A DNA stretch of 64,000 bases from assembly GCA_026705465.1 (NCBI GenBank), contig JAPPAP010000039.1, positions 62,001-126,000 on the forward strand, in the 5' to 3' direction. Below, piece after piece: positions 15,874 to 27,252 of this stretch. The notes below the pieces were generated by a model. It saw nothing but the letters and a program-made list of their open reading frames with translations, was not told where the DNA came from and did no database searches. Source of the DNA: a bacterium (GTDB lineage: Bacteria; Actinomycetota; Acidimicrobiia; Acidimicrobiales; Bin134). A program made the position numbers and the translations under genes. Every line of letters begins with the position of its first letter. Positions within the stretch are counted from its first letter, which is position 1.

Positions 15874-17151
15874 GTGACTGTGACACCGACCCTCGCCCCC
15901 GATCTCTCCAACCTCTCCGTGGCCTATCAAGCTGTCCGGTCTCACACCGACGCGCTTTCCGCTCCCTTGAGCAACGAGGATCAGTGCATACAGTCGATGC
16001 CTGATGTCAGCCCCACGAAGTGGCACCGGGCTCATGTCACGTGGTTCTTCGAGACCTTTCTTCTCAAGCCCCGCTTGCCCGGCTACCGCGAATATGACCC
16101 GGCATTCGGCTACCTGTTCAACTCCTACTACGAGGCGGTGGGAGACCGGCACCCCCGACCTGAGCGGGGCAATCTCTCCCGGCCGTCGTGCGATGAAGTA
16201 GCTGCCTACCGTGCTTATGTGGATCGGGCCATGGCCGAGCTACTGGCCGGTCCAATAGTCGACAGCACCGCCGAGCTGGTGGCTCTGGGCCTCCACCATG
16301 AGCAACAGCACCAGGAGTTGCTGCTCATGGACATCAAGCACGTGTTGTCGACCAATCAGGCGCTGTGGCCCGCCTACCACGATCCCCCCTCGTCGTTGGC
16401 AATGTCGCCCAACGGACAGCCGACGACCGGCTGGGTTGGCTTTGAGGGCGGAGAGGTGTGGATCGGCCACGACGGCGTCGGTTTCGCCTTTGACAATGAG
16501 AGTCCCCGCCATCGGGTCATCCTGCCTCCATATCAGCTCGCCGATCGGCTCGTGACTTGCGGACAGTGGCTGGAGTTTATGGCCGAAGGAGGCTATGACA
16601 CCCCCACCCTTTGGTTGTCCGACGGCTGGTATCAGCGGCTGGAACACTGCTGGGAGGCCCCTTCCTACTGGGACTTCCATCCCGAGGAAGGCTGGCGGGT
16701 GTTCACGCTGCACGGGCTTCAACCATTGGCGCTGGAAGAGCCGGTGTGTCACCTCTCGTTCTATGAGGCCGATGCCTTTGCCCGCTGGGCCGGTGCCCGG
16801 CTCCCCACCGAAGCCGAGTGGGAGCACGCCGCCGTCGCTCAGAAGCCGGAGGGCAACCTTGGCGACCAAGGCCGGTGGCACCCCGCTCCCGCCCCGTCGG
16901 GTAACGGCCTCCGCCAACTCTTCGGAGATGTGTGGGAGTGGACCGCCAGCCCGTACGGCCCCTATCCCGGGTTCCGTCCTGCTCCGGGTGCGGTCGGGGA
17001 GTACAACGGCAAATTCATGGTCAATCAGTTCGTGCTCAGGGGTGGGGCCTGCGTCACTCCGCCGGGGCATATTCGAGTTACCTACCGCAACTTCTTCCAT
17101 CCCCATACCCGGTGGCACTTCTCCGGGATGCGCTTGGCTGGGGACGCGTGA
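15874..17151 (+). CDS. egtB: Ergothioneine biosynthesis sulfoxide synthase EgtB
   Basis: Non-haem iron enzyme that joins hercynine with a thiol (gamma-glutamylcysteine or cysteine) using O2, forming the C-S bond of ergothioneine. The N-terminal DinB-like domain carries the iron ligands: His51 in 'KWHRAH' and the HX3HXE motif in 'HHEQQHQELL' (His142, His146). The C-terminal half is an FGE-sulfatase domain with 'RLPTEAEWEHAA', 'LFGDVWEWTASPY' and 'FVLRGGACVTPPGHIR'. The start is GTG 15874, 425 residues, family-typical. The stop overlaps the egtD start. egtA, egtC and egtE are not here. Confidence 0.95.
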   Translation: MTVTPTLAPDLSNLSVAYQAVRSHTDALSAPLSNEDQCIQSMPDVSPTKWHRAHVTWFFETFLLKPRLPGYREYDPAFGYLFNSYYEAVGDRHPRPERGNLSRPSCDEVAAYRAYVDRAMAELLAGPIVDSTAELVALGLHHEQQHQELLLMDIKHVLSTNQALWPAYHDPPSSLAMSPNGQPTTGWVGFEGGEVWIGHDGVGFAFDNESPRHRVILPPYQLADRLVTCGQWLEFMAEGGYDTPTLWLSDGWYQRLEHCWEAPSYWDFHPEEGWRVFTLHGLQPLALEEPVCHLSFYEADAFARWAGARLPTEAEWEHAAVAQKPEGNLGDQGRWHPAPAPSGNGLRQLFGDVWEWTASPYGPYPGFRPAPGAVGEYNGKFMVNQFVLRGGACVTPPGHIRVTYRNFFHPHTRWHFSGMRLAGDA

Positions 17152-18131
17152 TGATCGAGCCGGTTGTCGACACCTATGTGAATCGGGCTTGGATAGATCA
17201 AGCGCTGCGGGCCGATGTGGCCGAGGGGCTCGTCTCCCAGCCCAAGGAACTGCCCCCCAAGTGGTTCTACGACGATCGGGGCAGCGAGCTATTCGACCAG
17301 ATCACCCGACTGCCCGACTACTACCCCACCCGTCGAGAGCGGGAGATCCTCGAACGGGAGATAGACGTGATCGCCGAGCGGTCGGGGGCCGACACCGTGG
17401 TGGAACTGGGCTCGGGCACTTCAGAGAAGACCCGTATCGTATTGAACGCCCTGGCTGCTACCGGGCGGCTCCGCCGCTACGTGCCGTTCGATAACAGCGA
17501 GGCCACCCTGCGAAACGCGGCCGCGGAGTTGGCTGAAGCTTACGAGGGTCTGGCCGTCCACGGTGTGGTAGGAGACTTCGAGCACCACTTGGGCCACATT
17601 CCCGATGGCGGCTGCCGGCTGATCATGCTCTTAGGCGGCACCATCGGAAACTTCCCCCCTGCCCCCCGCAAGGACTTTCTGGCCGCGGTGGCCAACACCA
17701 TGGCGCCGGGCGACACATTCCTTTTGGGTTTCGACTTGGTCAAGGATCTCGATCGACTGATCGCGGCCTATGACGACCCCGAGGGCGTGACCGCGGCATT
17801 CAACCGCAACGTGCTGTCGGTAGTCAACAACCGCCTCGACGCCGATTTCGATTTGGAGCAGTTCGAGCACGAAGCCCGCTTTGATCTTGAAGAAGAGTGG
17901 ATTGAGATGTGGCTGCGGTCGCGCTGCGACCAGCAGGTGACCATTGGCGGACTGGGAATGACCGTGGACTTTGCCCATGGCGAGCGCATGCGGACCGAGA
18001 TCAGCGCCAAGTTCCGGCCCGAGAACATCGGCCCCGAGCTTGCCGGTGTCGGCTTGGCCATGGAGCGCTTGTGGACTGACGCCCGAGGCGACTACGCGCT
18101 GACCATGTCCCGGATGGTGGCAAGGCGCTAG
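17151..18131 (+). CDS. egtD: L-histidine N-alpha-methyltransferase EgtD
   Basis: Trimethylates L-histidine with S-adenosylmethionine to hercynine, the first step of ergothioneine synthesis. ATG 17151 (or GTG 17148) is selected because the frame upstream is only the shadow of egtB. The 326-residue protein has the EgtD marks 'PKWFYDDRGSELFDQI' and 'YYPTRREREIL', the SAM-binding 'VVELGSGTSEKT', and 'LGGTIGNF' further on. Overlap with egtB (TGATG) shows a two-gene operon that would yield ergothioneine if C-S lyase and thiol supply come from other loci. Confidence 0.96.
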   Translation: MIEPVVDTYVNRAWIDQALRADVAEGLVSQPKELPPKWFYDDRGSELFDQITRLPDYYPTRREREILEREIDVIAERSGADTVVELGSGTSEKTRIVLNALAATGRLRRYVPFDNSEATLRNAAAELAEAYEGLAVHGVVGDFEHHLGHIPDGGCRLIMLLGGTIGNFPPAPRKDFLAAVANTMAPGDTFLLGFDLVKDLDRLIAAYDDPEGVTAAFNRNVLSVVNNRLDADFDLEQFEHEARFDLEEEWIEMWLRSRCDQQVTIGGLGMTVDFAHGERMRTEISAKFRPENIGPELAGVGLAMERLWTDARGDYALTMSRMVARR

Positions 18132-18241
18132 TCCTCCGGGGGCTGATCGTCGTCGTCCGCCCAAATGCCCTTTATTGCTCGTCAATCCCCGGCTGGGCGC
18201 GAGTAGTGTCAATTCGTAAGCCACGCTGATGAGGTAGCGCT

Positions 18242-19524
<1,283 letters not shown>

Positions 19525-19528
<4 letters not shown>

Positions 19529-20805
19529 GGGTCTGCGTCGTTGGCAGCGGGGGCCGGGAGCACGCCCTGGCCCATGTGCTGGCCCGGTCGAGCGATGTGG
19601 TGGTAACCCCGGGAAATCCCGGCATTCCCGGTTCGACTCCCGTCCCAGCCACTGAAATCGATGCCGATCTGTATGTGATCGGCCCCGAGGCTCCCCTAGT
19701 TGACGGACTGGCCGACGAACTGCGATCCGCAGGCCGGCTGGTCTTCGGCCCCGGGGCCGACGGCGCCCACCTGGAGGGATCCAAAGCGTGGATGAAGGAG
19801 CTGCTGGTGGCCGCCAGTGTGCCAACCGCGGGCCACGGATCGTTTACCGAGATTGAACCGGCCCTCCGCTTTCTGGACGACATGGGCGATCTGTTTGTGA
19901 TCAAGACCGATGGACTGGCCGCGGGCAAGGGGGTGCTGGTCACCGAGGATAGGGCGGAGGCCGACGACGCAGTGCGGGCCTACCTCTCGGGGGAGGCCTT
20001 CGGCGACGCCGGGCGACGGGTGGTGATCGAAGAGGGTCTCACCGGACCCGAACTGTCGGTGCTGGCGGTATGCGACGGCCGTCGCGCCGTGCCGCTGGCC
20101 CCGGCCCAGGACTTCAAACGCATCGGCGAGGGAGATGTCGGTCCCAACACCGGCGGCATGGGCGCGTATTCCCCCGTGCCGGTGGCAGGAGCCGACGTGG
20201 TGCAAGAGGTGATGGACCAGGCGGTTGTGCCCACACTGGGCGAGCTCCGTCGGCAGGGCATTGACTATCGAGGCGTGCTCTATGCCGGGCTCATGCTGAC
20301 CCCCCAAGGCTTGAGAGTGCTGGAGTACAACGTGCGCTTCGGCGATCCTGAAGCCCAGGTGGTGCTGCCCCGGCTGCGGTCTGATCTGGCCGACCTGCTG
20401 GCCGAGGCCGCAGCCGGCAACTTGACGACAACGCCGGTGTACGGCGACGACGCCGCAGTAACGGTCGTGTGCGCCTCCGAGGGCTATCCCACCTCCCCCC
20501 GCACCGGCGATCTCATCGCTGGTATTGAGGCGGCCAATGCCGTCGAGGGGGTGACGGTGTTCTGTGCCGGGGTGGCATCAGCCGACGAGGGCCAACTCGA
20601 CGCCATTTCGGCTGGTCAGAATGGCCAAGGGTTGGTTACCGCCGGGGGTCGAGTGCTCAATGTCACCGGTCAGGGACCCGACTTGGCCACTGCCCGGGAG
20701 CGGGCTTACGCCGGGGTCACCCACATTGACTGGCCGGGCCGCTACGTTCGCTTTGACATCGCCGCCGCGGCGGTTGAGAGCGCTTCACAGAGGGAATCAG
20801 CATGA
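19525..20805 (+). CDS. purD: Phosphoribosylamine-glycine ligase
   Basis: ATP-grasp enzyme making GAR from phosphoribosylamine and glycine. It begins at GTG 19525 overlapping the purA stop (GTGA). Visible motifs are the N-terminal '[15 protein letters not shown]', '[13 protein letters not shown]' (ATP-grasp lysine region), '[12 protein letters not shown]' and '[18 protein letters not shown]'. The 426 residues match the family. It is translationally coupled to purA and purE. Confidence 0.97.
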
Positions 20806-21257
20806 GTCTGAAAATCGCGGTCATCATGGGTTCGTCCAGCGACGAGGACACCATGGCTCCGGCCCGAACCACGTTGGAGCAGTTCGGGGTGGAGTGCCAT
20901 TGGGAGGTCATGTCGGCCCATCGCACGCCGGAGAAGGTCCGCCAGTTTGTGTCCGGGGCCCGCGATGCTGGGTTCGGGGCCGTCATCTGCGGTGCGGGCA
21001 TGGCCGCTCACTTGGCCGGTGCAACCGCGGCCCAGACCACCTTGCCGGTGATCGGCGTCCCCTTGGCCGGGGGAGCATTGAACGGGGTGGACTCCCTGTA
21101 TTCCACGGTGCAGATGCCCAAGGGGATCCCGGTGGCCACGGTGGCCATTAATGGCGCCATGAACGCGGCCCTGCTGGCCATTCAGATTCTGGCGGTGACC
21201 GATACGGGTCTGGCCGAGAGGCTGGCCGCCCATCGAGCTGAGATGGCCGGTGGCTGA
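20802..21257 (+). CDS. purE: N5-carboxyaminoimidazole ribonucleotide mutase
   Basis: Rearranges N5-CAIR to CAIR. The 151-residue class I PurE has '[12 protein letters not shown]', '[11 protein letters not shown]' with the catalytic His, and '[10 protein letters not shown]'. Class I PurE depends on PurK, which is not in this block and must be elsewhere. The ATG overlaps the purD stop, and its end overlaps the purB GTG by 8 bases. Confidence 0.97.
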   Translation: MSLKIAVIMGSSSDEDTMAPARTTLEQFGVECHWEVMSAHRTPEKVRQFVSGARDAGFGAVICGAGMAAHLAGATAAQTTLPVIGVPLAGGALNGVDSLYSTVQMPKGIPVATVAINGAMNAALLAIQILAVTDTGLAERLAAHRAEMAGG

Positions 21258-22650
21258 GAGGGACTTGATCCCCGACGTTCTGGCCGATCGCTACGCCAGC
21301 GCGACGATGGCGGCCATCTGGTCGCCGGAGGGCAAAGTTAAAGCTGAGCGCCGCCTGTGGGTGGCTGTGCTAGAGGCCCAGCGGGATCTTGGCATCGAGG
21401 TTCCCGACGAGGCAGTCGAGGCCTATCGAACTGTGATCGATCAGGTGGACTTGGACTCCATCCGGGAGCGGGAGCGGGTCACCCGCCACGATGTGAAGGC
21501 CCGCATCGAGGAGTTCTGCGCGCTGGCCGGATACGAGCACATCCACAAAGGCATGACGTCACGCGACCTCACCGAGAACATCGAGCAGCTCCAGGTACGC
21601 GACTCGCTGCGCTTGGTGCGGGACAAGTTGGTGGCCGCGGTGTGTGCTCTGGGCCGACAGGCCGACGCCCATGCCGAGTTGGTGATGGTGGGCCGCTCCC
21701 ACAACGTGCCCGCTCAGGCCACCACCTTGGGCAAGCGGTTCGCCAACTACGGCGAGGAGGCCCGGGCGGCCTTGGAGCGGATCGACGACTTGCTGGGCCG
21801 TTACCGCCTGCGGGGACTCAAGGGTCCGGTGGGCACCCAGCAGGACCAGCTTGATCTGTTTCTTGGCGATGCGGGCAAAGTAGCTGAGCTGGAGCAGCGC
21901 ATGGCTGCCAGCCTCGGGTTTGCGGCCACGATGGGCAGCGTGGGGCAGGTTTATCCCCGGTCGCTGGACTACGACGTGGTGTCTGCCCTGGTGCAGGCGT
22001 CGTCGGCGCCCGCCAACCTGGCCCGCACTATCCGGCTCATGGCCGGCCACGGGTTGATCTCCGAAGGGTTCCAAGCCGGCCAGGTGGGCTCGTCGGCCAT
22101 GCCCGGCAAACGCAACGCCCGCACCTCCGAGCGCATCTGCGGGCTGTCTGCGGTGGTGCGGGGTTTCGCCGACATGGTTTCCTCCCTGGTGGGCGACCAG
22201 TGGAACGAGGGCGACGTGAGCTGTTCGGTGGTTCGCCGGGTGGCCCTGCCCGGGGCGTTTATGGCTCTCGACGGCCAGCTCGAGGCGGGGCTGGTAGTGC
22301 TCAATGAGCTTGTGGTATTCGAAGACGCGGTTGCCGCCGAGCTGGCCGCCAACCTGCCGACGCTCACCGCCACCCGGGTTCTGATGGCCTCAGTGGCCGC
22401 CGGAGCGGGCCGGGAAGAGGCCCATCGCGTCATCTCTGAGCACGTCCCCAAGGGAGAAGGGTTCTTCCCAGCCATTGCCGACGACGAGAGGTTGCCGATT
22501 GCTTCTGTCGACGTCGACCAGATCAAGAGCGATCTCCTGGCACTGACCGGTGCTGCCGCTGGGCAAGCCCGAGCCTTTGCGGCCAAGGCCCGAGAGCTGG
22601 CCACCGAAAATCCCGACACTGCCGCCTACCAACCGGAGTCGATCCTATGA
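21250..22650 (+). CDS. purB: Adenylosuccinate lyase
   Basis: Cleaves adenylosuccinate to AMP and SAICAR to AICAR, releasing fumarate. The 466-residue protein of the fumarase/aspartase superfamily has 'HKGMTSRDLTEN', 'GRSHNVPAQATTLGKR' and the signature loop 'GSSAMPGKRNARTSE'. The GTG start at 21250 lies inside the end of purE. The C-terminus overlaps purC by ATGA. Confidence 0.97.
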   Translation: MAERDLIPDVLADRYASATMAAIWSPEGKVKAERRLWVAVLEAQRDLGIEVPDEAVEAYRTVIDQVDLDSIRERERVTRHDVKARIEEFCALAGYEHIHKGMTSRDLTENIEQLQVRDSLRLVRDKLVAAVCALGRQADAHAELVMVGRSHNVPAQATTLGKRFANYGEEARAALERIDDLLGRYRLRGLKGPVGTQQDQLDLFLGDAGKVAELEQRMAASLGFAATMGSVGQVYPRSLDYDVVSALVQASSAPANLARTIRLMAGHGLISEGFQAGQVGSSAMPGKRNARTSERICGLSAVVRGFADMVSSLVGDQWNEGDVSCSVVRRVALPGAFMALDGQLEAGLVVLNELVVFEDAVAAELAANLPTLTATRVLMASVAAGAGREEAHRVISEHVPKGEGFFPAIADDERLPIASVDVDQIKSDLLALTGAAAGQARAFAAKARELATENPDTAAYQPESIL

Positions 22651-23537
22651 GCACCAAAGGCATCAATTTGCCCCCCGTTCATTCCGGCAAGGTCCGAGAC
22701 ATCTTCGACGCCGGCGACGACCGGCTGTTGATGATCGCGTCTGACCGCATCTCGGCATTCGATGTAGTGATGAACGAGCCTGTCCCCGAGAAGGGGCGGG
22801 TGCTGACCGCCATGTCGGCCTATTGGTTTGAGACATTGGCCGACGTGCTGCCCAGTCACCTCATCTCCACCGATGTGGCCGACTTCCCGTCCGAGGCCCA
22901 AACGAATGGGGTGGCTGGACGGACCATGCTGTGCCGTCGAGCCGAAATGCTGCCCATCGAGTGCATCGTGCGGGGGTACTTGAGCGGTTCAGCCTGGAAG
23001 GAGTACAAGGCCCAGGGCACGATGCACGGCCAGGCGCTTCCCGAAGGACTCCGGGAATCCGACAAGCTGCCCGAACCGGTATTCACCCCCTCCACCAAGG
23101 CCGAGTCGGGTCACGACGAGAACATCTCCTACGACCAGGCGGTGGAGCTGGTCGGCCCCGACTTGGCCGAGCAGGCCCGATCGGCGTCGCTGGAGCTGTA
23201 TCGCCGGGCGTCCGAGGCGGCCGCGGAGAAGGGCATCATCATCGCCGACACCAAGTTCGAGATGGGTCTGGTCGACGGGATCTTGGTGGTGGCCGACGAA
23301 GTGCTCACCCCCGACTCCTCCCGCTTCTGGCCGGTGGAGGGATGGGCGCCCGGGGCCACTCCACCGTCATACGACAAGCAGCCAGTACGCGACTACCTCA
23401 GCACCCTGGACTGGGACAAGCAGTACCCCCCGCCGCCGCTGCCCGACGAGGTGGTGGTAGCCAGTGCGGCCCGCTACGTCAGTGCCTACGAGATCATCAC
23501 TGGCCGCACCTTTGCCGACTGGCCCGGTGGTTCATGA
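22647..23537 (+). CDS. purC: SAICAR synthetase
   Basis: Condenses CAIR with aspartate using ATP. The 296-residue protein shows 'HSGKVRDIFDAGDDRLLMI', 'ASDRISAFDVVMNEPVPEKG', 'ECIVRGYLSGSAWKEY' and 'IADTKFEMG'. It is of the longer, yeast-like class seen in actinobacteria. It overlaps both purB and purS with ATGA junctions. Confidence 0.97.
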   Translation: MSTKGINLPPVHSGKVRDIFDAGDDRLLMIASDRISAFDVVMNEPVPEKGRVLTAMSAYWFETLADVLPSHLISTDVADFPSEAQTNGVAGRTMLCRRAEMLPIECIVRGYLSGSAWKEYKAQGTMHGQALPEGLRESDKLPEPVFTPSTKAESGHDENISYDQAVELVGPDLAEQARSASLELYRRASEAAAEKGIIIADTKFEMGLVDGILVVADEVLTPDSSRFWPVEGWAPGATPPSYDKQPVRDYLSTLDWDKQYPPPPLPDEVVVASAARYVSAYEIITGRTFADWPGGS

Positions 23538-23794
23538 GCGCCGCGTTCGATGTAGCAGTGGAGGTGAGCCTCCGTGACGGGATAGCCGACCCAGAGGGCC
23601 TGACCATCGAGCGGGCGCTGCCCGCGCTGGGCTTTGAGGGCGTAAGCGACGTTCGGGTGGGAAAGAGCCTGCGCTTTGCGGTGGAAGCCTCAGACGAAGC
23701 CGAAGCCCGCCAACAGGTGGAGGCCATGTGCGAGCGCTTTTTGGCCAATCCGGTTATTGAAGACGTGGACATTTCTCTCAGTCCAGCGTTATGA
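23534..23794 (+). CDS. purS: Phosphoribosylformylglycinamidine synthase subunit PurS
   Basis: Small (86-residue) structural subunit that bridges PurQ and the small-form PurL in the FGAM synthase complex. The ATG at 23534 overlaps the purC TGA. Typical sequence features are 'DVAVEVSLRDGIADPEGLTI', 'VSDVRVGKSLRF' and the C-terminal 'MCERFLANPVIEDVDI'. Its presence fits the small PurL (733 residues) and separate PurQ encoded nearby. Confidence 0.96.
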   Translation: MSAAFDVAVEVSLRDGIADPEGLTIERALPALGFEGVSDVRVGKSLRFAVEASDEAEARQQVEAMCERFLANPVIEDVDISLSPAL

Positions 23795-23828
23795 CAATTC
23801 TGGCCGCTTGTTCCGTTCGGAGGCACCG

Positions 23829-24491
23829 ATGACCACCAAGGTCGGCGTCGTCGTGTTCCCCGGCTCAAACTGCGAGCAGGATGTGGTGGAAGCGGTGGAC
23901 ACGATCGGGGGATTTGGGGAGCTCTTGTGGCATAAGGACACTGGCCTTGGGGACGTAGACGCGGTGGTGCTGCCCGGTGGCTTCGCCCATGGTGACTATC
24001 TCCGTACCGGGGCGATGGCCCGTTTCTCCCCGATCATGGATCCGATTGGGCGCTTTGCCCGCGACGGCGGACCGGTGGTGGGAATCTGCAATGGATTCCA
24101 GATTCTGACTGAGGCTCAATTGTTGCCCGGAGCTCTCTACAAGAATCGGGGACTCAAATTCCTGTGTCAGCCCACAATGTTGCGGGTTAATTCAACGGGA
24201 TCGGTACTGACTCGGGGCTTATCTGTTGGCGATGAACTCAACATCCCCATCAACCACTTCGAAGGCAACTTCATTTGCTCAGAACAAGTACTGGCCCAAT
24301 TGCACGACAAAAACCAGATAGTGCTCACTTATCGGGACAACCCCAATGGGGCAACCGCGGATATTGCGGGGATTTGCAACGAAAGCGGCAACGTGGTGGG
24401 ACTGATGCCCCATCCTGAGCGCGCCGCTCACCCGTTGCTGGGAAGCACCGACGGTGCTTTATTGCTGAAAGGGTTGATCAGCGGTGACTAG
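23829..24491 (+). CDS. purQ: Phosphoribosylformylglycinamidine synthase subunit PurQ (glutaminase)
   Basis: Class I glutamine amidotransferase that supplies ammonia to PurL. The ATG at 23829 follows CGGAGG (23817-23822), so the open frame further upstream is not used. The 220-residue protein has 'VVVFPGSNCEQDVV', the nucleophile Cys87 in 'GPVVGICNGFQIL', and the catalytic His/Glu in 'GLMPHPERAAHP'. The 3' half is less GC-rich than the upstream pur genes. Its stop overlaps the convergent hypothetical gene by 4 bases. Confidence 0.97.
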   Translation: MTTKVGVVVFPGSNCEQDVVEAVDTIGGFGELLWHKDTGLGDVDAVVLPGGFAHGDYLRTGAMARFSPIMDPIGRFARDGGPVVGICNGFQILTEAQLLPGALYKNRGLKFLCQPTMLRVNSTGSVLTRGLSVGDELNIPINHFEGNFICSEQVLAQLHDKNQIVLTYRDNPNGATADIAGICNESGNVVGLMPHPERAAHPLLGSTDGALLLKGLISGD

Positions 24492-24889
24492 TCAGTCGAA
24501 CGAGTGCGGGCTACTCCGGCTGCTTTCAGCACACTTGCCGGGACCCCGACCTCACGCCATGCCGCATAGGAAATACCTTTGCGGCCACTGTACTCGGCGG
24601 CGATAGCGATGAATTCGCTCTCAATGCCGCTGATGTCAATCGTTTCCTCTTCTTTTTCGAGTTCGGCTTCTAGGTCCATGAGCTCTTGGATCAGATGAAC
24701 TCGCTTCAACGGCTTGGCTTGGGCGATCTCACTAGGAAGTTCGGCAACCCGAGCCTGCATTCTTTCGGGAGAGCGCTGGCGTCCCCGCTTGGGCTTGCTC
24801 TGGTCAAGCGCATTCAGGTAGCGGCTGACCGTGCGCCCTTGAGCCTGTCCGAGGGCCCGTGCCGATTTGGCTTCTTCAGATACCATCAT
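24488..24889 (-). CDS. Conserved hypothetical protein inserted in the pur block
   Basis: A 133-residue charged, soluble protein on the opposite strand between purQ and purL. A Shine-Dalgarno (ATCAAGGAGCG on the minus strand) precedes two possible ATG codons at 24889 and 24886. The sequence is largely helical: a middle segment rich in Glu/Leu (about 50-85), then 'YSGRKGISYAAWREVGVPAS' near the C-terminus, a motif I associate with uncharacterised actinobacterial proteins that may be nucleoid- or DNA-related. The N-terminus 'EAKSARALGQAQGRTVSRYL' is Lys/Arg-rich with later 'KPKRGRQRSPERM', so nucleic-acid binding is possible but unproven. The flanking 24.1-25.3 kb is visibly less GC-rich than the rest of the block. 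Confidence 0.72.
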   Translation of the reverse strand: MMVSEEAKSARALGQAQGRTVSRYLNALDQSKPKRGRQRSPERMQARVAELPSEIAQAKPLKRVHLIQELMDLEAELEKEEETIDISGIESEFIAIAAEYSGRKGISYAAWREVGVPASVLKAAGVARTRSTD

Positions 24890-25022
24890 CGCTCCTTGAT
24901 CTGTTTGATCAGCTTGTTGATTGCCAATATAGAACTATATTCGGCGCGCTTATTCAAACTTAGAGACTCATCAGGTCAATTTTCTGGACATTCATCCCAT
25001 TTGGAAGTTCGGGTGGACTGAA

Positions 25023-27224
25023 ATGAATGAGCCACTACACCGGTCTTTGGGGTTGACAGACGAAGAGGCCGAAGCGATTGAGGAGATATTGAACCGCCCG
25101 CCCAATCATCTCGAATTGGCGATGTATGCGGTGATGTGGTCGGAGCATTGCTCTTACAAGTCCTCCCGGCTGCATTTGCGCAGATTGCCCACTGAGGCCC
25201 CCTGGGTGTTGGTCGGTCCCGGCGAGAATGCCGGAGTCGTGGATGTCGGCGACGGCATTGCTGCTGCGATACGAATAGAAAGCCACAACCATCCTTCGGC
25301 CATTGAGCCCTATCAGGGAGCCGCTACCGGAGTGGGCGGGATTCTGCGGGATATCTTCACGATGGGCGCCCGCCCGATTGCAGTCATGGATTCGTTGAGG
25401 TTCGGGCGCCCCGATGATCCCCGCAGCCGCTGGATCGCCGAAGGAGTGGTGTCGGGTATCTCCGGGTATGGCAACGCGGTCGGAGTGCCAACCGTGGGCG
25501 GCGAAACAGTCTTTGACAACACCTATGCCGGCAATCCGCTGGTGAATGTTCTGTGCCTCGGCTTGATGCCGGCTGATCGGTTGGTGCTGGGACAGGCCAG
25601 CGGCGAGGGGAACCTGGCTGTGCTGTTGGGTGCGTCCACCGGGCGTGATGGAATCGGCGGGGTGAGCGTGCTGGCGTCGGCTTCCTTCGGCGATGAGGAG
25701 GAGGCCGAAAAGCGCCCCAGCGTGCAGGTGGGCGATCCATTTGAGGAGAAGCGGCTCATCGAAGCCTGCCTGGCCCTGCTGGATGCCGGACTGGTGGTGG
25801 GGATCCAAGATCTCGGAGGCGCGGGGCTGACCTGCGCCACCAGCGAGACCGCATCCCGGGGCGGGGCGGGCATGGAGGTGGACGTGGCCGCTGTCCCCCG
25901 TCGAGAGCCGGGCATGGAGCCCTTCGAAGTGCTCACCAGCGAGTCGCAGGAGCGGATGCTAGCCATCGTCTTTCCTGACGGGCTTGACGATGTGTTGGCC
26001 ATCTGCGACCGCTGGGACGTACAGGCCTCAGTGGTGGGCCGGGTTACCGTGGGAGGACTTCTACGGGTGCGGGACGGTATCGACGGCCCGGTGTTGGCCG
26101 AGCTGCCCGCGGCCTCCCTCCACGAAGACGCTCCCTTGTATGACCGGCCTCGGCATCCCCCCGCAGATTGGGAAGATTTGAAAGCCGACGCTGCCGACCA
26201 GCTGCCGCCCCCCGAAGATGTGGGTGCCGATCTGTTGGCCATGCTGTCCGATCTGTCGTGGGTGTATCGCCAGTACGACCACATGCTGTTCTTGAACACA
26301 GTGGTCGGACCCGGGGGCGACGCCACTGTGCTGCGACTCAAGCATCCCGCCACTGGCGCTGATACTGGGCGTGGATTGGCACTGACCACAGATGGCAATC
26401 ATCGCTGGTGCGCGGTGGACCCCCGGGCTGGCACCGCCATGACTGTGGCCGAGGCAGTGCTCAACCTGGCCTGTGTAGGGGCTCGCCCGCTGGCCTTGGT
26501 CAACTGCTTGAACTTTGGCAATCCCGAGCATCCCGAGGTGATGTGGCAGTTCTCCGAGGCCGTGGACGGGATGGCTGAGGCCTGTGACGCCTTTGGCATC
26601 CCGGTGGTGGGCGGCAATGTGAGCCTCTACAACGAATCCAACGGCCACAACATCGACCCCACCCCGGTGATCGGTCTGCTTGGGGTGATCGACAGCCTGA
26701 TTCGCATTCCCCCCGGTTTGGCGTGGAGCGAGGGCGACCGGGTGATCGTGCTGGGGGCGGGCAGTGCCGAGTTGTCGGGCTCGCTATGGGCAGCCTCTCT
26801 TGCCGGACACAAACGGGGACGACTACCAGAGCTGGATTACGAACAGCATCGGCGGGTGGCTGGCCTGGCGGCTGGTCTGGTGGCCGACGACCGGCTGTCG
26901 GCAGTCCACGACGTGTCCAGCGGGGGTTTGGGTGTGGCTCTGGCCGAGATGGCCGCCGTCTCCGGGATTGGTTTCCGAGGCGCTCGCATTCACAACCACG
27001 CCGACTTGTTCGGCGAGGCCCCCTCCCGGGTGGTGGCCGCGGTGGATCCCGAGTTGCTGCCCGAAGTGGAGGCGGCGGCGGCGGCGACCGGGGTGACCGT
27101 CGCCCGAATCGGACTGGCCACCGGCGACCGCTTCGCCATCAAGGGTCTGCTGGATTTGGATATGTCGGCGATAACTGACCACTGGCGCTCGGCCATGTCA
27201 GATTTCGCGGGTCAGGCTCAATAG
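25023..27224 (+). CDS. purL: Phosphoribosylformylglycinamidine synthase subunit PurL (small form)
   Basis: ATP-dependent conversion of FGAR to FGAM with ammonia from PurQ. The 733 residues fit the small PurL that requires PurS and PurQ. Visible are '[20 protein letters not shown]' near the N-terminus, '[20 protein letters not shown]', 'VGGETVFDN', '[13 protein letters not shown]' and '[12 protein letters not shown]'. ATG 25023 is preceded by a gap of 133 bases from the opposite-strand gene, which must hold a promoter for the purL-purF-purM unit. Confidence 0.97.
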   Translation: MNEPLHRSLGLTDEEAEAIEEILNRPPNHLELAMYAVMWSEHCSYKSSRLHLRRLPTEAPWVLVGPGENAGVVDVGDGIAAAIRIESHNHPSAIEPYQGAATGVGGILRDIFTMGARPIAVMDSLRFGRPDDPRSRWIAEGVVSGISGYGNAVGVPTVGGETVFDNTYAGNPLVNVLCLGLMPADRLVLGQASGEGNLAVLLGASTGRDGIGGVSVLASASFGDEEEAEKRPSVQVGDPFEEKRLIEACLALLDAGLVVGIQDLGGAGLTCATSETASRGGAGMEVDVAAVPRREPGMEPFEVLTSESQERMLAIVFPDGLDDVLAICDRWDVQASVVGRVTVGGLLRVRDGIDGPVLAELPAASLHEDAPLYDRPRHPPADWEDLKADAADQLPPPEDVGADLLAMLSDLSWVYRQYDHMLFLNTVVGPGGDATVLRLKHPATGADTGRGLALTTDGNHRWCAVDPRAGTAMTVAEAVLNLACVGARPLALVNCLNFGNPEHPEVMWQFSEAVDGMAEACDAFGIPVVGGNVSLYNESNGHNIDPTPVIGLLGVIDSLIRIPPGLAWSEGDRVIVLGAGSAELSGSLWAASLAGHKRGRLPELDYEQHRRVAGLAAGLVADDRLSAVHDVSSGGLGVALAEMAAVSGIGFRGARIHNHADLFGEAPSRVVAAVDPELLPEVEAAAAATGVTVARIGLATGDRFAIKGLLDLDMSAITDHWRSAMSDFAGQAQ

Positions 27225-27252
27225 GTGAGACTCAACATGTCAGACTTAAGCA

